Source: Corynebacterium lizhenjunii
Lineage (GTDB): Bacteria; Actinomycetota; Actinomycetes; Mycobacteriales; Mycobacteriaceae
Length of the DNA: 64,000 nt
Assembly: GCF_011038655.2 (NCBI RefSeq)
Contig: NZ_CP064954.1
Span: 434,001 to 498,000, forward strand
Direction: 5' to 3'
The notes below the pieces were generated by a model. That model had not been told where the DNA came from, did no database searches, and saw only the letters and a program-made list of their open reading frames with translations. The position numbers and the translations under genes are program-made. Below are positions 1-8,302 of this stretch, piece by piece; position 1 is the first letter of the stretch; the number at the start of each line of letters is the position of its first letter.

Positions 1-2
1 CT

Positions 3-2906
3 AATCGCAACACGCCGCATAATTGGCGTGCGCAGGAATTCTTGGTAGGCGGCGGTGACGCTGATGCTGCGGTGTACAGTTTCTTCTACAGGGGCCTTGC
101 TACTGGAGGGCATCGAATCCCGATTACCGCCGATTTCAACCGGACCGGTGATCCTTCGATCCGACTATTCATCGAGGGCATTATCAACACCGAAGACGGT
201 CAGTGGACCGCAGAGCCGGGTGACAGCTCAGAGACGATTTATTTCTCTAGCCCGAACTCGCCCTATGGCGTTATGGTCCGCGATGAAGGCAGTCAGAAGG
301 GCATTAACTTTAACTTTTACGATAACGCCCGTATGCAGCAGATTCGCGCCGGAAGGCCGCTCACCCACGCTGTGGTGAAGCAGCAAATGCCGCAGGCACA
401 GGTTGGTGTGAATATCGGCGGTTGGCGCCGGGCAGTAGTGAGTTTTGCATCTCTGGGCGAACCTCGCACTGGAGAGCAGGTTGATGGGTCTTTGGAAATG
501 TACCATTCCGGCCACTACAACAGCTACCGCAGCGCACGTGTGGGTGTGAACTGGTACCAGCCGGGGCCAACTGGACCTGCGGACCTGCAAGTAGCCAAAT
601 CTGTGGTCAAGGCGCCCGCTGAGGGTGATAAGTACGTGGACTACACGCTGGAGGTCAAGAACCTCCCGCGTGATGGCCGCCAGCCGTCGACGCGCCTGTT
701 TACTCTGAAGGACACCCCGCAGTTCCCGGCTTCGGCTGGGGTTACGGAGGTCAAGCTGGTAGAAAACGGCCGCGAGGTGGACCTACCGGTGGCTGATGAT
801 GGTTTCACAGTCAACCCGGATGAGCCAGGCCACTTGATTGCCTACAAGGAGACCATTGCTCCGAACGAGACCAAGACCTTTACCGTCCGCGTGAAGTTCC
901 AGCCGCAACAAGGCGGGGTAAATCCTGCCGATGCTAAGTGCGAAGCAGGCACACCGGGCAAGGGCGCCTTCAACACCGCAAAGGTCTACCAAGAATCTGA
1001 CCCGCGTCCGAAGGCTGAAGCTAACGCTTGTGCGGACTTCCCGTCCACACCCAAGCTGGAGTTTGCTAAGAATAACGCTCAAGTGACTGATGTTCAGGGT
1101 GATGAGGACAAGGCTTGGGTTTCCTACGATCTGGTAGTCACCAACCCTGCCGGTAGCCCGGCCACCACCTACACCAACCTGTTGGACACCCCGCAGTTCC
1201 CAGCGGGTGCACGGATCGAGCGCTTCGAGCTGCAGTCCGCGCGTGCAAGCAACAATCAGACGATTGCTGGAGTGCTCAACCCGCCTACGCAGGCAGGTAG
1301 CGGCTGGCGTATTACTCGCCAGGATGCGCAGGTGAATATCGCTGGCGGTGTGACGCATACCTATAAGGTGCGCATGCTGATTAATAAGCTTGACGCTACC
1401 GCGGCTGCGGGCGCGACCTGTGAGGCAGGGACCGCTGGCCGAGGCCTGTTGAACAAAGCCCAGCTATCTATGCCGGGTAAGCCGGAGCCCCTGACGGACG
1501 ACGAGTGTATCGACGCCCCGCTCAAGCCCGGCAAGCCGACTGTGGAAAAGGCTGTCGAAGGCACCGTGAACCAACTGCCTGACAACAAGGCAGAGGTTAA
1601 CTACGTGGTGCGCGTGCGCAATGATCAGCCGCAGGCCATCGACCGGACCTTGCGCGTGGTTGATACTCCGCGCTTTAGCCAGGCAGTGAGCCAGCCTTAC
1701 ACCGTCCAGGTGCAAAAGCCGGGTCAGACTGGGTTCACCACTGCGCAGGCAACTAACGGCAACTACGTTCTGGACACCGCGCGCACCGTGCGTGCCGGCC
1801 AGAACGCTGAGTACAAGGTGAAGGTGACCTTTACGCTCCCGCAGCCGGGTGCGCCGGTAAGCCAGCTGCAGTGTAACGGTGCAGGCACAGGTCTGTTCAA
1901 CCAAGCCACCGCGACCTTTAACGGCCAGAACCTGCAGGCTAGTGCGTGTGCCGCCGTCCCGCAGACTTTCTCGGACCCGGTGGTGGAGAAGACTGCTGAG
2001 TCCGTGACCCCCATCGAGGGCCGCCCCGGTTACAGCTACGCTAACTACCGCATCACGGTTCGTAATCCGCAGACTGGTCAACGCCAGCTCGTTAGGGTTG
2101 CTGAGAAGCCGGAGTTCACCGCAAGTGGTGTCGAGATTGAAGCCATGCACGTGGTGAACCCGAACGGCACCGTCCGGCTGCTGCGGAACTGTGCCGCGGG
2201 ATGTGACGTTGCTAGCATCAACCTGGACCCAGGCCGGGAGCGCACCTTTGACATCCGTGTCACCATTAAGAATGCTCCTGCCAATACGTCGGACGAGAAC
2301 ATTCGCTGCGAGTCTTCCACGGGCGTGGGTAAGGGACTGTTGAACAAGGTGTCGATTGACTGGCCGAATGCCCCGAAGCCCGTCGAGTCCACCGCTTGCC
2401 TGGATGCCCCACGCGATGAGGCTCTGACTGAGATCCGCGTGGCCAAGGTGGACACTGACCGGAACACCATTGCCCGCGATCAGGGTTGGGACTTCGAGCT
2501 CTACTACCTGGGTGCCGATGGCAACCAGCAGGGCACCAAGGTTGCCGACATGGACACCACCCTGGCGGACAACGCCAACGTGGTGACCTCCGGTAGCAAC
2601 CTCAAAGCCGGTGTGTACCAGCTGGTGGAGACTAACGCCCCGCAGGGCTTTGAGCTCCTGCCTGCACCGGTGACACTGACTGTCGCATTCGAAGGTGGAA
2701 AGCCGAAGTTCACTCTGCAGAATCAGCAGAACTTCCCCGGTGTGTTCGTTGATGCTCCCGATAACGGCAACTATGCCATCGTCCAGGTTGCCGATGTTCG
2801 CAAGGGCGACATGCCTATGACCGGCGGACGCGGCGTAGGATTCATCATTCTGCTCGGCGCGGTAGTGTTGTTGCTCTCCCGCTGGTTGCGTGGACGCCAG
2901 AAATAA
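3..2906 (+). CDS. Sortase-anchored multi-domain surface protein (5' end outside window)
   Basis: Open from the window edge, so the N-terminus and signal peptide are missing. The visible part has about 190 residues of globular adhesin-like sequence, then four repeats of roughly 120 residues. The repeats open with similar motifs (DLQVAKSVVK, KLEFAKNNAQ, TVEKAVEGTV, VVEKTAESVT), and most carry a C-x-AGT-x-G-x-LFN motif with a second Cys, as in DUF11/SpaA-like stalk domains. A SpaA-type prealbumin-like domain follows (TEIRVAKVDTD to QNFPGVFVDAPDNG). The C-terminus is a cell-wall sorting signal: MPMTGG, a hydrophobic helix and a basic tail (RWLRGRQK). MPMTGG departs from the usual LPxTG. Probably a covalently wall-anchored adhesin or pilus-tip protein; no pilin or sortase gene lies in the window to confirm this. 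Confidence 0.8.
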   Translation, partial: NRNTPHNWRAQEFLVGGGDADAAVYSFFYRGLATGGHRIPITADFNRTGDPSIRLFIEGIINTEDGQWTAEPGDSSETIYFSSPNSPYGVMVRDEGSQKGINFNFYDNARMQQIRAGRPLTHAVVKQQMPQAQVGVNIGGWRRAVVSFASLGEPRTGEQVDGSLEMYHSGHYNSYRSARVGVNWYQPGPTGPADLQVAKSVVKAPAEGDKYVDYTLEVKNLPRDGRQPSTRLFTLKDTPQFPASAGVTEVKLVENGREVDLPVADDGFTVNPDEPGHLIAYKETIAPNETKTFTVRVKFQPQQGGVNPADAKCEAGTPGKGAFNTAKVYQESDPRPKAEANACADFPSTPKLEFAKNNAQVTDVQGDEDKAWVSYDLVVTNPAGSPATTYTNLLDTPQFPAGARIERFELQSARASNNQTIAGVLNPPTQAGSGWRITRQDAQVNIAGGVTHTYKVRMLINKLDATAAAGATCEAGTAGRGLLNKAQLSMPGKPEPLTDDECIDAPLKPGKPTVEKAVEGTVNQLPDNKAEVNYVVRVRNDQPQAIDRTLRVVDTPRFSQAVSQPYTVQVQKPGQTGFTTAQATNGNYVLDTARTVRAGQNAEYKVKVTFTLPQPGAPVSQLQCNGAGTGLFNQATATFNGQNLQASACAAVPQTFSDPVVEKTAESVTPIEGRPGYSYANYRITVRNPQTGQRQLVRVAEKPEFTASGVEIEAMHVVNPNGTVRLLRNCAAGCDVASINLDPGRERTFDIRVTIKNAPANTSDENIRCESSTGVGKGLLNKVSIDWPNAPKPVESTACLDAPRDEALTEIRVAKVDTDRNTIARDQGWDFELYYLGADGNQQGTKVADMDTTLADNANVVTSGSNLKAGVYQLVETNAPQGFELLPAPVTLTVAFEGGKPKFTLQNQQNFPGVFVDAPDNGNYAIVQVADVRKGDMPMTGGRGVGFIILLGAVVLLLSRWLRGRQK

Positions 2907-2935
2907 CCGCTAACGCAGGAAATTGCCCCGGATAG

Positions 2936-2958
2936 GCCCCGAGCCCTCCGGGGCTTTT
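2936..2958 (+). terminator. Rho-independent terminator after surface protein gene
   Basis: A 6-bp GC stem (GCCCCG / CGGGGC) with a 7-nt loop is followed directly by TTTT, 30 bp after the stop codon of the surface protein. Confidence 0.75.
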
Positions 2959-2960
2959 GC

Positions 2961-3214
2961 TATGCCCGGACCTCGACCCACTCAGCTTCCACCTTGCCAC
3001 CACGCCCGCACGTCTGGCCCCTCCGGTGGCCTGTTTTCGGCTGCCGTGGGGCTGGGGTGCTGCACTGCGTCGCAGGTGGCGCGTCGCGCTGCGCCGGACT
3101 TGAGCACTGCGCTGCGTGCTGCCCTACTCGTTGTGCTGGGCTGCCTCGCGCGTCGCGCTTGCTGCGCTGCTTGCCGCGCTACTCGCTGTGCTGCCTGCGC
3201 TGCGGGCGCGGGGG
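2961..3214. other. Non-coding GC-rich spacer between convergent genes
   Basis: Rich in repeated CTGCGCTG/CGCGCT words with no convincing gene. Short open frames here have low-complexity Ala/Cys/Arg translations typical of shadow frames. Confidence 0.5.
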
Positions 3215-4342
3215 TTAGTTGGTGGGGCTAGTCGGCACCGGGACACCACCACCGGGTGACTGCCAGGCAACCTGCCCACCAACCCTTACCATCCGGCCGC
3301 GGTGGATGGGTATTCCTCCTGGCGGGTGGTCTTCGTTGGCACCATTATGGTGTGGGCATAACACCGTCAGATTCCTGATGTTGGTTTCCCCACCATCTGC
3401 CCACGACGTGATGTGGTGGATCTGGCACTTATCAAACGGCACGTGACAATCCAACCACGCACACTCCGGGCTCTCCGCGGCAAGGAGGAGGCGCTGCTTG
3501 TCGGTGGCAAAGCGTTCCATACGGTAGACATCCACCGGACCATGCACCCGGCTTAGGATTGCGACGAACCCGTGCTTGAGCAAGATGCGCTCAGCTAGTT
3601 CTTTCCCAGTCATCCGCGCCCCGTTGTTCGCCCGAACAATAATGTCCGAATCGGCGGAGTTTGCCCCGGCAGGGTTGGCTGCGCTGGCACTGGTGTGGGT
3701 GTTGCCCGTGAGGTCTGCACCGGTGCCGTTGGTACCGGTGTGGTTGCATTCGTTAACGGCGAGCAGTTTGGCGAAGGTATCGAGCTGCAGGGTAATCATG
3801 GGGATGTAGTTCAACCGCCCGGCCCCACCTTCACCGCGTACTAGGTTAAGGAAGCTTTCTGCCGGGGCATCCTGATCGATGGCATCGTAGACATCTGTAA
3901 GGTCCACATCGCGAGCAGTAATCGACATGGTGGCTGTGCCGTTGGCGTAGCGGCGTATAGAGACTTTTTCTACCGGGGTGTCATCCTTTGGGTTCCACTC
4001 CCGGCGTAGTTTACGCGCCACAGTCGTGAACTGGCCTGCAGGTGTGGCACATAGGTGTTGGCGCATTCTCCATTGTTGGGTGGTCTTAGTCTTGGTGACT
4101 TCGCGTTCTATTTCTTGCATGGCTATCAGCCCATGTCCGTGGCGGCGGGCGCCTTTGATAGCACTCCTTTGCCTACGGGAGGGCTGGCCGGGCCCGTAGT
4201 ACAGCCGGTAGAGGCGCACCAGGAACTCTGCGGTATCTGGTGCAACGCCTAAGCCCTCCAGGTCTGTGGTGGTGGCATGCTCTAGCTGTGGTAGTGCGTC
4301 GATGACGCTGCCTAGCAGGGCGGCGATGTTGATCTCGTTCAT
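3215..4342 (-). CDS. HNH endonuclease with DUF222 domain (13E12-type)
   Basis: 375 residues. The N-terminal two thirds match the DUF222 domain seen in actinobacterial 13E12-repeat proteins. The C-terminus is an HNH nuclease: CAWLDCHVPFDKCQIHH with the catalytic His pair, then a tail ending LCPHHN. The Cys pairs suggest a structural zinc. The frame stays open upstream to 4702, but I chose the ATG at 4342 (MNEINIAALLG) because the upstream translation is not protein-like and overlaps the doc gene. These genes are multicopy in corynebacteria and often near mobile DNA; the biological role is unknown. It converges on the surface protein gene. Confidence 0.8.
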   Translation of the reverse strand: MNEINIAALLGSVIDALPQLEHATTTDLEGLGVAPDTAEFLVRLYRLYYGPGQPSRRQRSAIKGARRHGHGLIAMQEIEREVTKTKTTQQWRMRQHLCATPAGQFTTVARKLRREWNPKDDTPVEKVSIRRYANGTATMSITARDVDLTDVYDAIDQDAPAESFLNLVRGEGGAGRLNYIPMITLQLDTFAKLLAVNECNHTGTNGTGADLTGNTHTSASAANPAGANSADSDIIVRANNGARMTGKELAERILLKHGFVAILSRVHGPVDVYRMERFATDKQRLLLAAESPECAWLDCHVPFDKCQIHHITSWADGGETNIRNLTVLCPHHNGANEDHPPGGIPIHRGRMVRVGGQVAWQSPGGGVPVPTSPTN

Positions 4343-4647
4343 GGTTTTGACGCTAAGGCGATTGTGCAACCCTGCGCAAGGGGAATTTTGGAAAAACCCG
4401 AAATCTGTGGATAACTTTGCGAAAATGTGCACTCTATTAGACAATTGTTGAAGAATTCCACAGGGAGAACGCACGCAGACGTGACATAATCTAGCCGCAT
4501 GGAGAAAATTTGTTTGCCGGCTCAGTCTGGCCCGGCGATGGAACTGCAGCGGGCGGGGTATCGGCTGGTGCAGAAACATGCCAATCTTGGGTGCCTTAAA
4601 ACCGATGGATAGTGCAACCCTGAAGCGTTCGTTGTTCAATAGGCAAG
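4343..4647. other. Intergenic region upstream of the HNH gene
   Basis: 305 bp between the HNH start and the end of doc. It is AT-richer than its surroundings. It holds one perfect consensus DnaA-box-like 9-mer (TGTGGATAA at 4406-4414, i.e. TTATCCACA on the minus strand). No second box or AT-rich unwinding array was seen, so this is not a supported origin. Confidence 0.4.
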
Positions 4648-5151
4648 TCACTTCAAATGAATGTGTCGGTGCTTCAGCGCAGTTTGGTCTGGAGCTGCCC
4701 ATTGCTGCAAGGTATGACTGGTGGACCGGATAGTCGAGTCGTAATCGCGAGGCTGGCTCAGTACAGCACTCTCAACTAAGTTGGCGCCGTGCTCAGCTGT
4801 TGGAGGGACAACTCTCTGTGAGTAAAACCGTAGGTACCTCAATCCGAGTGCAAGGGCGGTTCTTTTATTGCCATCGCCAAAAGGATGGTCTTTGGCGACG
4901 TTCACTATTAATGCGGCTGCCCTGTCGAAGACGGAGGGATAGCGGGGTTGTCCAAAAACTATTTGAAGGGGTGAATAAACTGCGGATTCCAATACGGGAG
5001 TATCGACAGTGTAGCCGGAATATTCGTGTGACCTCCCGTCGTCACGTCGCCGTTGACCGCATTGCTGGTTCAACTTGCATGCCAGACGGACGAGGTGCAA
5101 TGCAAGGCGTTCTTCGTCCGTTTTCTCCTGAAATGGGTCGTCCCGAGTCAA
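4648..5151 (-). CDS. doc: Doc/Fic-family toxin
   Basis: 167 residues with the Fic/Doc signature HPFGDGNKR at residues 89-97. The Phe-Gly-Asp variant of the motif is the Doc type. In characterised Doc proteins the altered motif phosphorylates EF-Tu rather than AMPylating targets, so the same activity is inferred here. The gene starts 3 bp after the stop of the Panacea-domain gene and is surely co-transcribed with it. Interestingly tuf, the family's usual target, also lies in this window (29804). C-terminal residues after about 125 are poorly conserved. It could instead be a Fic enzyme with another target, but the length and partner favour a toxin. Confidence 0.85.
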   Translation of the reverse strand: MTRDDPFQEKTDEERLALHLVRLACKLNQQCGQRRRDDGRSHEYSGYTVDTPVLESAVYSPLQIVFGQPRYPSVFDRAAALIVNVAKDHPFGDGNKRTALALGLRYLRFYSQRVVPPTAEHGANLVESAVLSQPRDYDSTIRSTSHTLQQWAAPDQTALKHRHIHLK

Positions 5152-5154
5152 TGG

Positions 5155-5721
5155 TTACCGTGTGGCTAGTAATTCAAAAGTGTCGTGCCAATCGTTCTCA
5201 ACATCGGCGGTCAACTCAAGAAGCATGTCCAGCGGTGGCAAGTCAAAACTCAAGGGCGGAGCGGTGGGTGTCGGCGTATCTGAGTGAATCTGGTCGGTAA
5301 ATTCCTCAAGGATGGTGGTCACGCTGATTTTTTCCAAGGAATGTGCGCTGTCCGGCAGACCTCGCCGTGCTTCAGCCCAGGACTTCCCGTGGCTAAGGTC
5401 GGAGAGTTCTGGCGATGAATAATGACCGTAGAACTCAACAACGTTTTGGATTACGTCGCGTTCGTAGCGGGAAAGGTTTTCCGACTGGCCGCCTGGAACA
5501 TGCGGCACTGCCAATCCCTCTACAACCGGTTCTGTGCGGTCACGTAGTTGCGAGGGGACAGGCCCCTTGCTCCAAGCGAGGAGACTCTCAGGGAACAACG
5601 GCTTGCCGGTCCATGCCAGGTGCCAGCCTTGAGAGAAGAAGCACAACTTGTAGAGCTTCATCTTGTCTACGTTCGGGATCAGCTCGGTAATTAGCTGTCC
5701 CACGTCATAGATGTTTGCCAT
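5155..5721 (-). CDS. Panacea-domain (DUF4065, SocA-like) antitoxin
   Basis: 188 residues. Residues 1-130 match the Panacea domain: DVGQLITEL, KLYKLCFFSQGWHLAWTGKPLF, AWSKGPVPSQL. Such proteins neutralise many unrelated toxins, and Panacea with a Fic/Doc toxin is a known pairing. The start has an ideal ribosome binding site (AAGGAGG, 6 nt upstream). A tail rich in Pro and acidic residues (about 145-188) may be the toxin-specific part. It is the first gene of a two-gene operon with doc. Confidence 0.85.
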   Translation of the reverse strand: MANIYDVGQLITELIPNVDKMKLYKLCFFSQGWHLAWTGKPLFPESLLAWSKGPVPSQLRDRTEPVVEGLAVPHVPGGQSENLSRYERDVIQNVVEFYGHYSSPELSDLSHGKSWAEARRGLPDSAHSLEKISVTTILEEFTDQIHSDTPTPTAPPLSFDLPPLDMLLELTADVENDWHDTFELLATR

Positions 5722-5788
5722 GCCGTCCTCCTTTGTGTCTGGCCTACGCGCTGTATTCGAACTCGGCGCCGTTCAACTCCCTTACAGG

Positions 5789-5807
5789 CTACAGGAATTG
5801 CCTATAG
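5789..5807. promoter_or_regulatory. Candidate operator of the Panacea-doc operon
   Basis: Imperfect 19-bp palindrome CTACAGGAATTGCCTATAG, with 7 of 9 base pairs symmetric. It lies about 70 bp upstream of the antitoxin start and is flanked by related TACAG words on both sides. The position suits autoregulation, but this is inference from symmetry only. Confidence 0.35.
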
Positions 5808-5826
5808 GGTACAGAAGCTAGCCGGG

Positions 5827-6345
5827 CTACTCGACCGACTCGCTGTCAATATAGAACGGCTGGTCTTCGTCGCGTAGTCCAATGGGCGCCCATGGTGGAC
5901 GCCAGTTGGTGCGCCGAAGAACGTCGGGCGAAATCCATCCAAACGTAATGCACTCGATACGGTAGTTTGCGCGAGGGCCCTCTTCAGGCTCCCATAAATT
6001 CATCCACCTCAACTCCGCTTCGGCTAAGTCGCGCCGGTTGAATTCGCAAAAATTACGCGGGTTGTAATCGACCTCGTACCATGGGTCAGGGTGGGCGTCT
6101 ACCAGCCAGATTTTTTCGCCTAACTCCAAGGGGACCGTGAAGTGATTGGGCTCCGAGCTTCCGAGGAATACCGTGTGTGTGGATTGACTCATTGGGATGT
6201 GCTTTGGGTACGCCCGGCTGACCTCGCGGTATACCCAGTGCTGGACATTGTTAGGAACATAGGCCACGAGCTTAGAGGGCTTTCCGACGAAGATCTCTCC
6301 CACTTTCTGGTTCTCAGGCGTAACAATTTTTCTTATACCCCGCAT
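5827..6345 (-). CDS. Hypothetical protein, possible immunity partner of the LGFP protein
   Basis: 172 residues, no signal peptide or membrane segment, rich in Trp, Pro and acidic residues (WEPEEGP, WRPPWAPIG, ending IDSESVE). I do not recognise a family. The start overlaps the last 13 bp of the upstream LGFP gene, so translation is probably coupled; GAGG precedes the ATG. A small soluble acidic protein immediately behind a secreted modular protein is the usual arrangement of an immunity gene, but that role is inferred only from context. Confidence 0.6.
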   Translation of the reverse strand: MRGIRKIVTPENQKVGEIFVGKPSKLVAYVPNNVQHWVYREVSRAYPKHIPMSQSTHTVFLGSSEPNHFTVPLELGEKIWLVDAHPDPWYEVDYNPRNFCEFNRRDLAEAELRWMNLWEPEEGPRANYRIECITFGWISPDVLRRTNWRPPWAPIGLRDEDQPFYIDSESVE

Positions 6346-8012
6346 GGGAACCTCGCAAACCGGGGGAATACACGCGCGTAGAACCTTTCCCCGTTGTTGA
6401 TTATTTGTCCAGTCGCGGCGCCAGCGAATAAATTGTTTTTATCCGTCCGGCATTGCACTTCGAACTTTTTGGTTTCGAAGTAATCGGTTTTCTTTCTGTC
6501 GTCACTCTCTGTGAATAGAGTGTCGAATGTTCCAGCGCCGATGTATGACTTATGGTGAATCAATATCTTCTGAGTGTGTTTGATGTAGTCCACAGGTTCG
6601 CTGCACTTGGTTTCAAACTTGAAGGTCACCCGAGGTTTGATTTCTCCGTCAATCACTACAACTCTGTCCCTCGGTACGCTCCCTGTTCGCTTATGGAAAT
6701 TGTGGGGATACATCGTGCAGGGTCCGTATTTCCTGGGTTTCCCCATCTGTCGGAAGGCTGCCCCTACTGTCATGGATGAGCCTCCATTGCGTAGGAGGTC
6801 TTCAATTTTTCCGAAGAACTCGTCTGCTTCAGCTTCGGTGGGGAAGTAAATGTATGGCGTGGCGAAGGAGTCGATGGGCATGAATAGTTCACCGCTTATT
6901 GTTCCGCCTTGGAAGCGTTGATCGGCGTAGGTGGTGCCTTCGCGTACTATTGCGTCGGCTATGGGGTAGCCGTAGTGTCCGGTTTCGTAGCCTGCTGCGC
7001 CCCATTTTTTCAAGATGTCGCCTTCTACGGGGTGTGCTCCGTGTGTGGGGTGCCAGTAGATGGATCCCGCTTGGAATGCGGAGAATCTGCCTTGTCCGTC
7101 GGGGGTTTTGGCTTCGTTGGCTACGGGGAAGCCTAGCGGGCTGTCGGGTCCGCCCATCTCTAGCCATTTTTCTAGGATTAGGCCGTTGATGCTGGCGACG
7201 TGGAAGCCGTTGAATGCTTGGCTACGGTAGATTCGTCCGCCTTGGAATTGTTGGACCCAACCGGTGAGTTCGCCTTCTAAGCTGGTGTTTCCATTGAGGG
7301 ATACCTCACCGGTGGTGGGGTATCCCATCCATCCGGCTTCCCAGCCGTTTGCTGCCCAGACTGCGGCTGTGTGGCGTGCGACTGCGTGGGCACCGGTTTC
7401 AGGTGACCAGTAGATCCAGCCGTTGACGAATTTTTGTCGTAGGCCCCGACCGTCTGGGTTTTGGTATTGCGGTTCTACGGGGTACAGCAGCCAACTGGTC
7501 AGGCCACCAAGGCGGTTGTATTGGGTGAGGATTTCACCGCATACTGGGATCATTTTTGGCCAGATGGTGGTGCAGGGTGCACCAGTTTGGCGAAGGGGAT
7601 TGTCGGGGTCGATGAGGTTGTCTTCGTTGGCTATGTGGACTTCAGCGGTGTCTGCTTCTTCTTTGGATACCCCTTCTGGAAGTTCGATGGCATCGCTCCA
7701 CATTTCGCCTTCGATGAATTGCTCTTGTGGTTCGCCTAAGGTCTCAACGAGATCGAGCTGGGCTTGTTGTTGTTTGACTTCTGCAGGGGTTAGTCCGATT
7801 TCGCCATCGACCTCGATGGCTTCGTCCTCGGTGTAGAACTGCAGATCTTCTAGGCTTTCGCGGTCATCGACATCGACAATGTGGGCGGTATCGTTTTCTC
7901 CGATGCCTGTGGCTAAGGCCGCGCTAGCGGGCCAGAGAGCACTGCCGAAGACAGCCAGTGTGGTTATTAGCGCCACGGCCGTGTGTCGGCGATGGGGTAG
8001 TAACACTTTCAT
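6333..8012 (-). CDS. Secreted LGFP-repeat protein with unusual C-terminal domain
   Basis: 559 residues from the ATG at 8012, which has GGGAG upstream. The frame is open farther upstream, but only this start gives a signal peptide (MKVLLPHRRHT, hydrophobic core, ASAALA cleavage site). Residues 40-150 are an acidic linker. Residues about 160-375 hold LGFP repeats (LLYPVEP, MGYPTTGE, LGFPVANE, YGYPIADA), a module thought to bind the mycolyl-arabinogalactan wall. Residues about 380-559 are a separate unrecognised domain with four Cys and many Lys/His (PHNFHKR, IKHTQKILIHHKS). The DNA of this tail (6333-6875) is clearly lower in GC than the flanks, as in exchanged effector modules. Confidence 0.8.
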   Translation of the reverse strand: MKVLLPHRRHTAVALITTLAVFGSALWPASAALATGIGENDTAHIVDVDDRESLEDLQFYTEDEAIEVDGEIGLTPAEVKQQQAQLDLVETLGEPQEQFIEGEMWSDAIELPEGVSKEEADTAEVHIANEDNLIDPDNPLRQTGAPCTTIWPKMIPVCGEILTQYNRLGGLTSWLLYPVEPQYQNPDGRGLRQKFVNGWIYWSPETGAHAVARHTAAVWAANGWEAGWMGYPTTGEVSLNGNTSLEGELTGWVQQFQGGRIYRSQAFNGFHVASINGLILEKWLEMGGPDSPLGFPVANEAKTPDGQGRFSAFQAGSIYWHPTHGAHPVEGDILKKWGAAGYETGHYGYPIADAIVREGTTYADQRFQGGTISGELFMPIDSFATPYIYFPTEAEADEFFGKIEDLLRNGGSSMTVGAAFRQMGKPRKYGPCTMYPHNFHKRTGSVPRDRVVVIDGEIKPRVTFKFETKCSEPVDYIKHTQKILIHHKSYIGAGTFDTLFTESDDRKKTDYFETKKFEVQCRTDKNNLFAGAATGQIINNGERFYARVFPRFARFPCGV

Positions 8013-8096
8013 GGAGACTCCCGGGGGTTGGAATGCTGACAGGGTCGCCTCGGGGCGCATAAGCCACGGTGAGGGGAGGCGATAGGTGGCAGTGTA

Positions 8097-8110
8097 GGGC
8101 ATCGGCAAGC
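8097..8110 (+). repeat. Dispersed 15-bp motif copy (one mismatch)
   Basis: GGGCATCGGCAAGC in the spacer upstream of the LGFP gene. The first base of the 15-mer is A instead of G. Confidence 0.7.
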
Positions 8111-8207
8111 TCTGTGCAGGAGTTTTGGACGGGGATGGGGGAATGCGGCTACCCCCGCCCGTTACCTGACGGGTGACCTGCCTGTTACCATGTCCAAACG
8201 TTACATC

Positions 8208-8293
8208 AACACGGGTGCTTCGCATGGGCGAGGCTGAGAGGCGCAGCGGCGCTAACCGTCGAACCTGATCCGGGTAATGCCGGCGTATAGGAA
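8208..8293 (+). promoter_or_regulatory. TPP (THI-box) riboswitch
   Basis: The conserved elements occur in order: ACGGGTGC, then GGCTGAGAGGCG, then CGAACCTGATCCGGGTAATG followed by CCGGCG. These are the hallmark P2/P3 and P4/P5 segments of the thiamine pyrophosphate aptamer. It ends about 10 bp before the start of ykoE, so TPP binding most likely blocks its ribosome binding site (GGAAGGA). This makes thiamine or a thiamine precursor the expected transport substrate. Confidence 0.93.
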
Positions 8294-8302
8294 GGAAAGA
8301 TT

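Noticed and set aside
4406..4414. Perfect DnaA-box 9-mer as a possible origin
   Set aside because: A single box without companions, dnaA/dnaN genes or an AT-rich array; such a 9-mer can occur by chance in a short AT-rich promoter.
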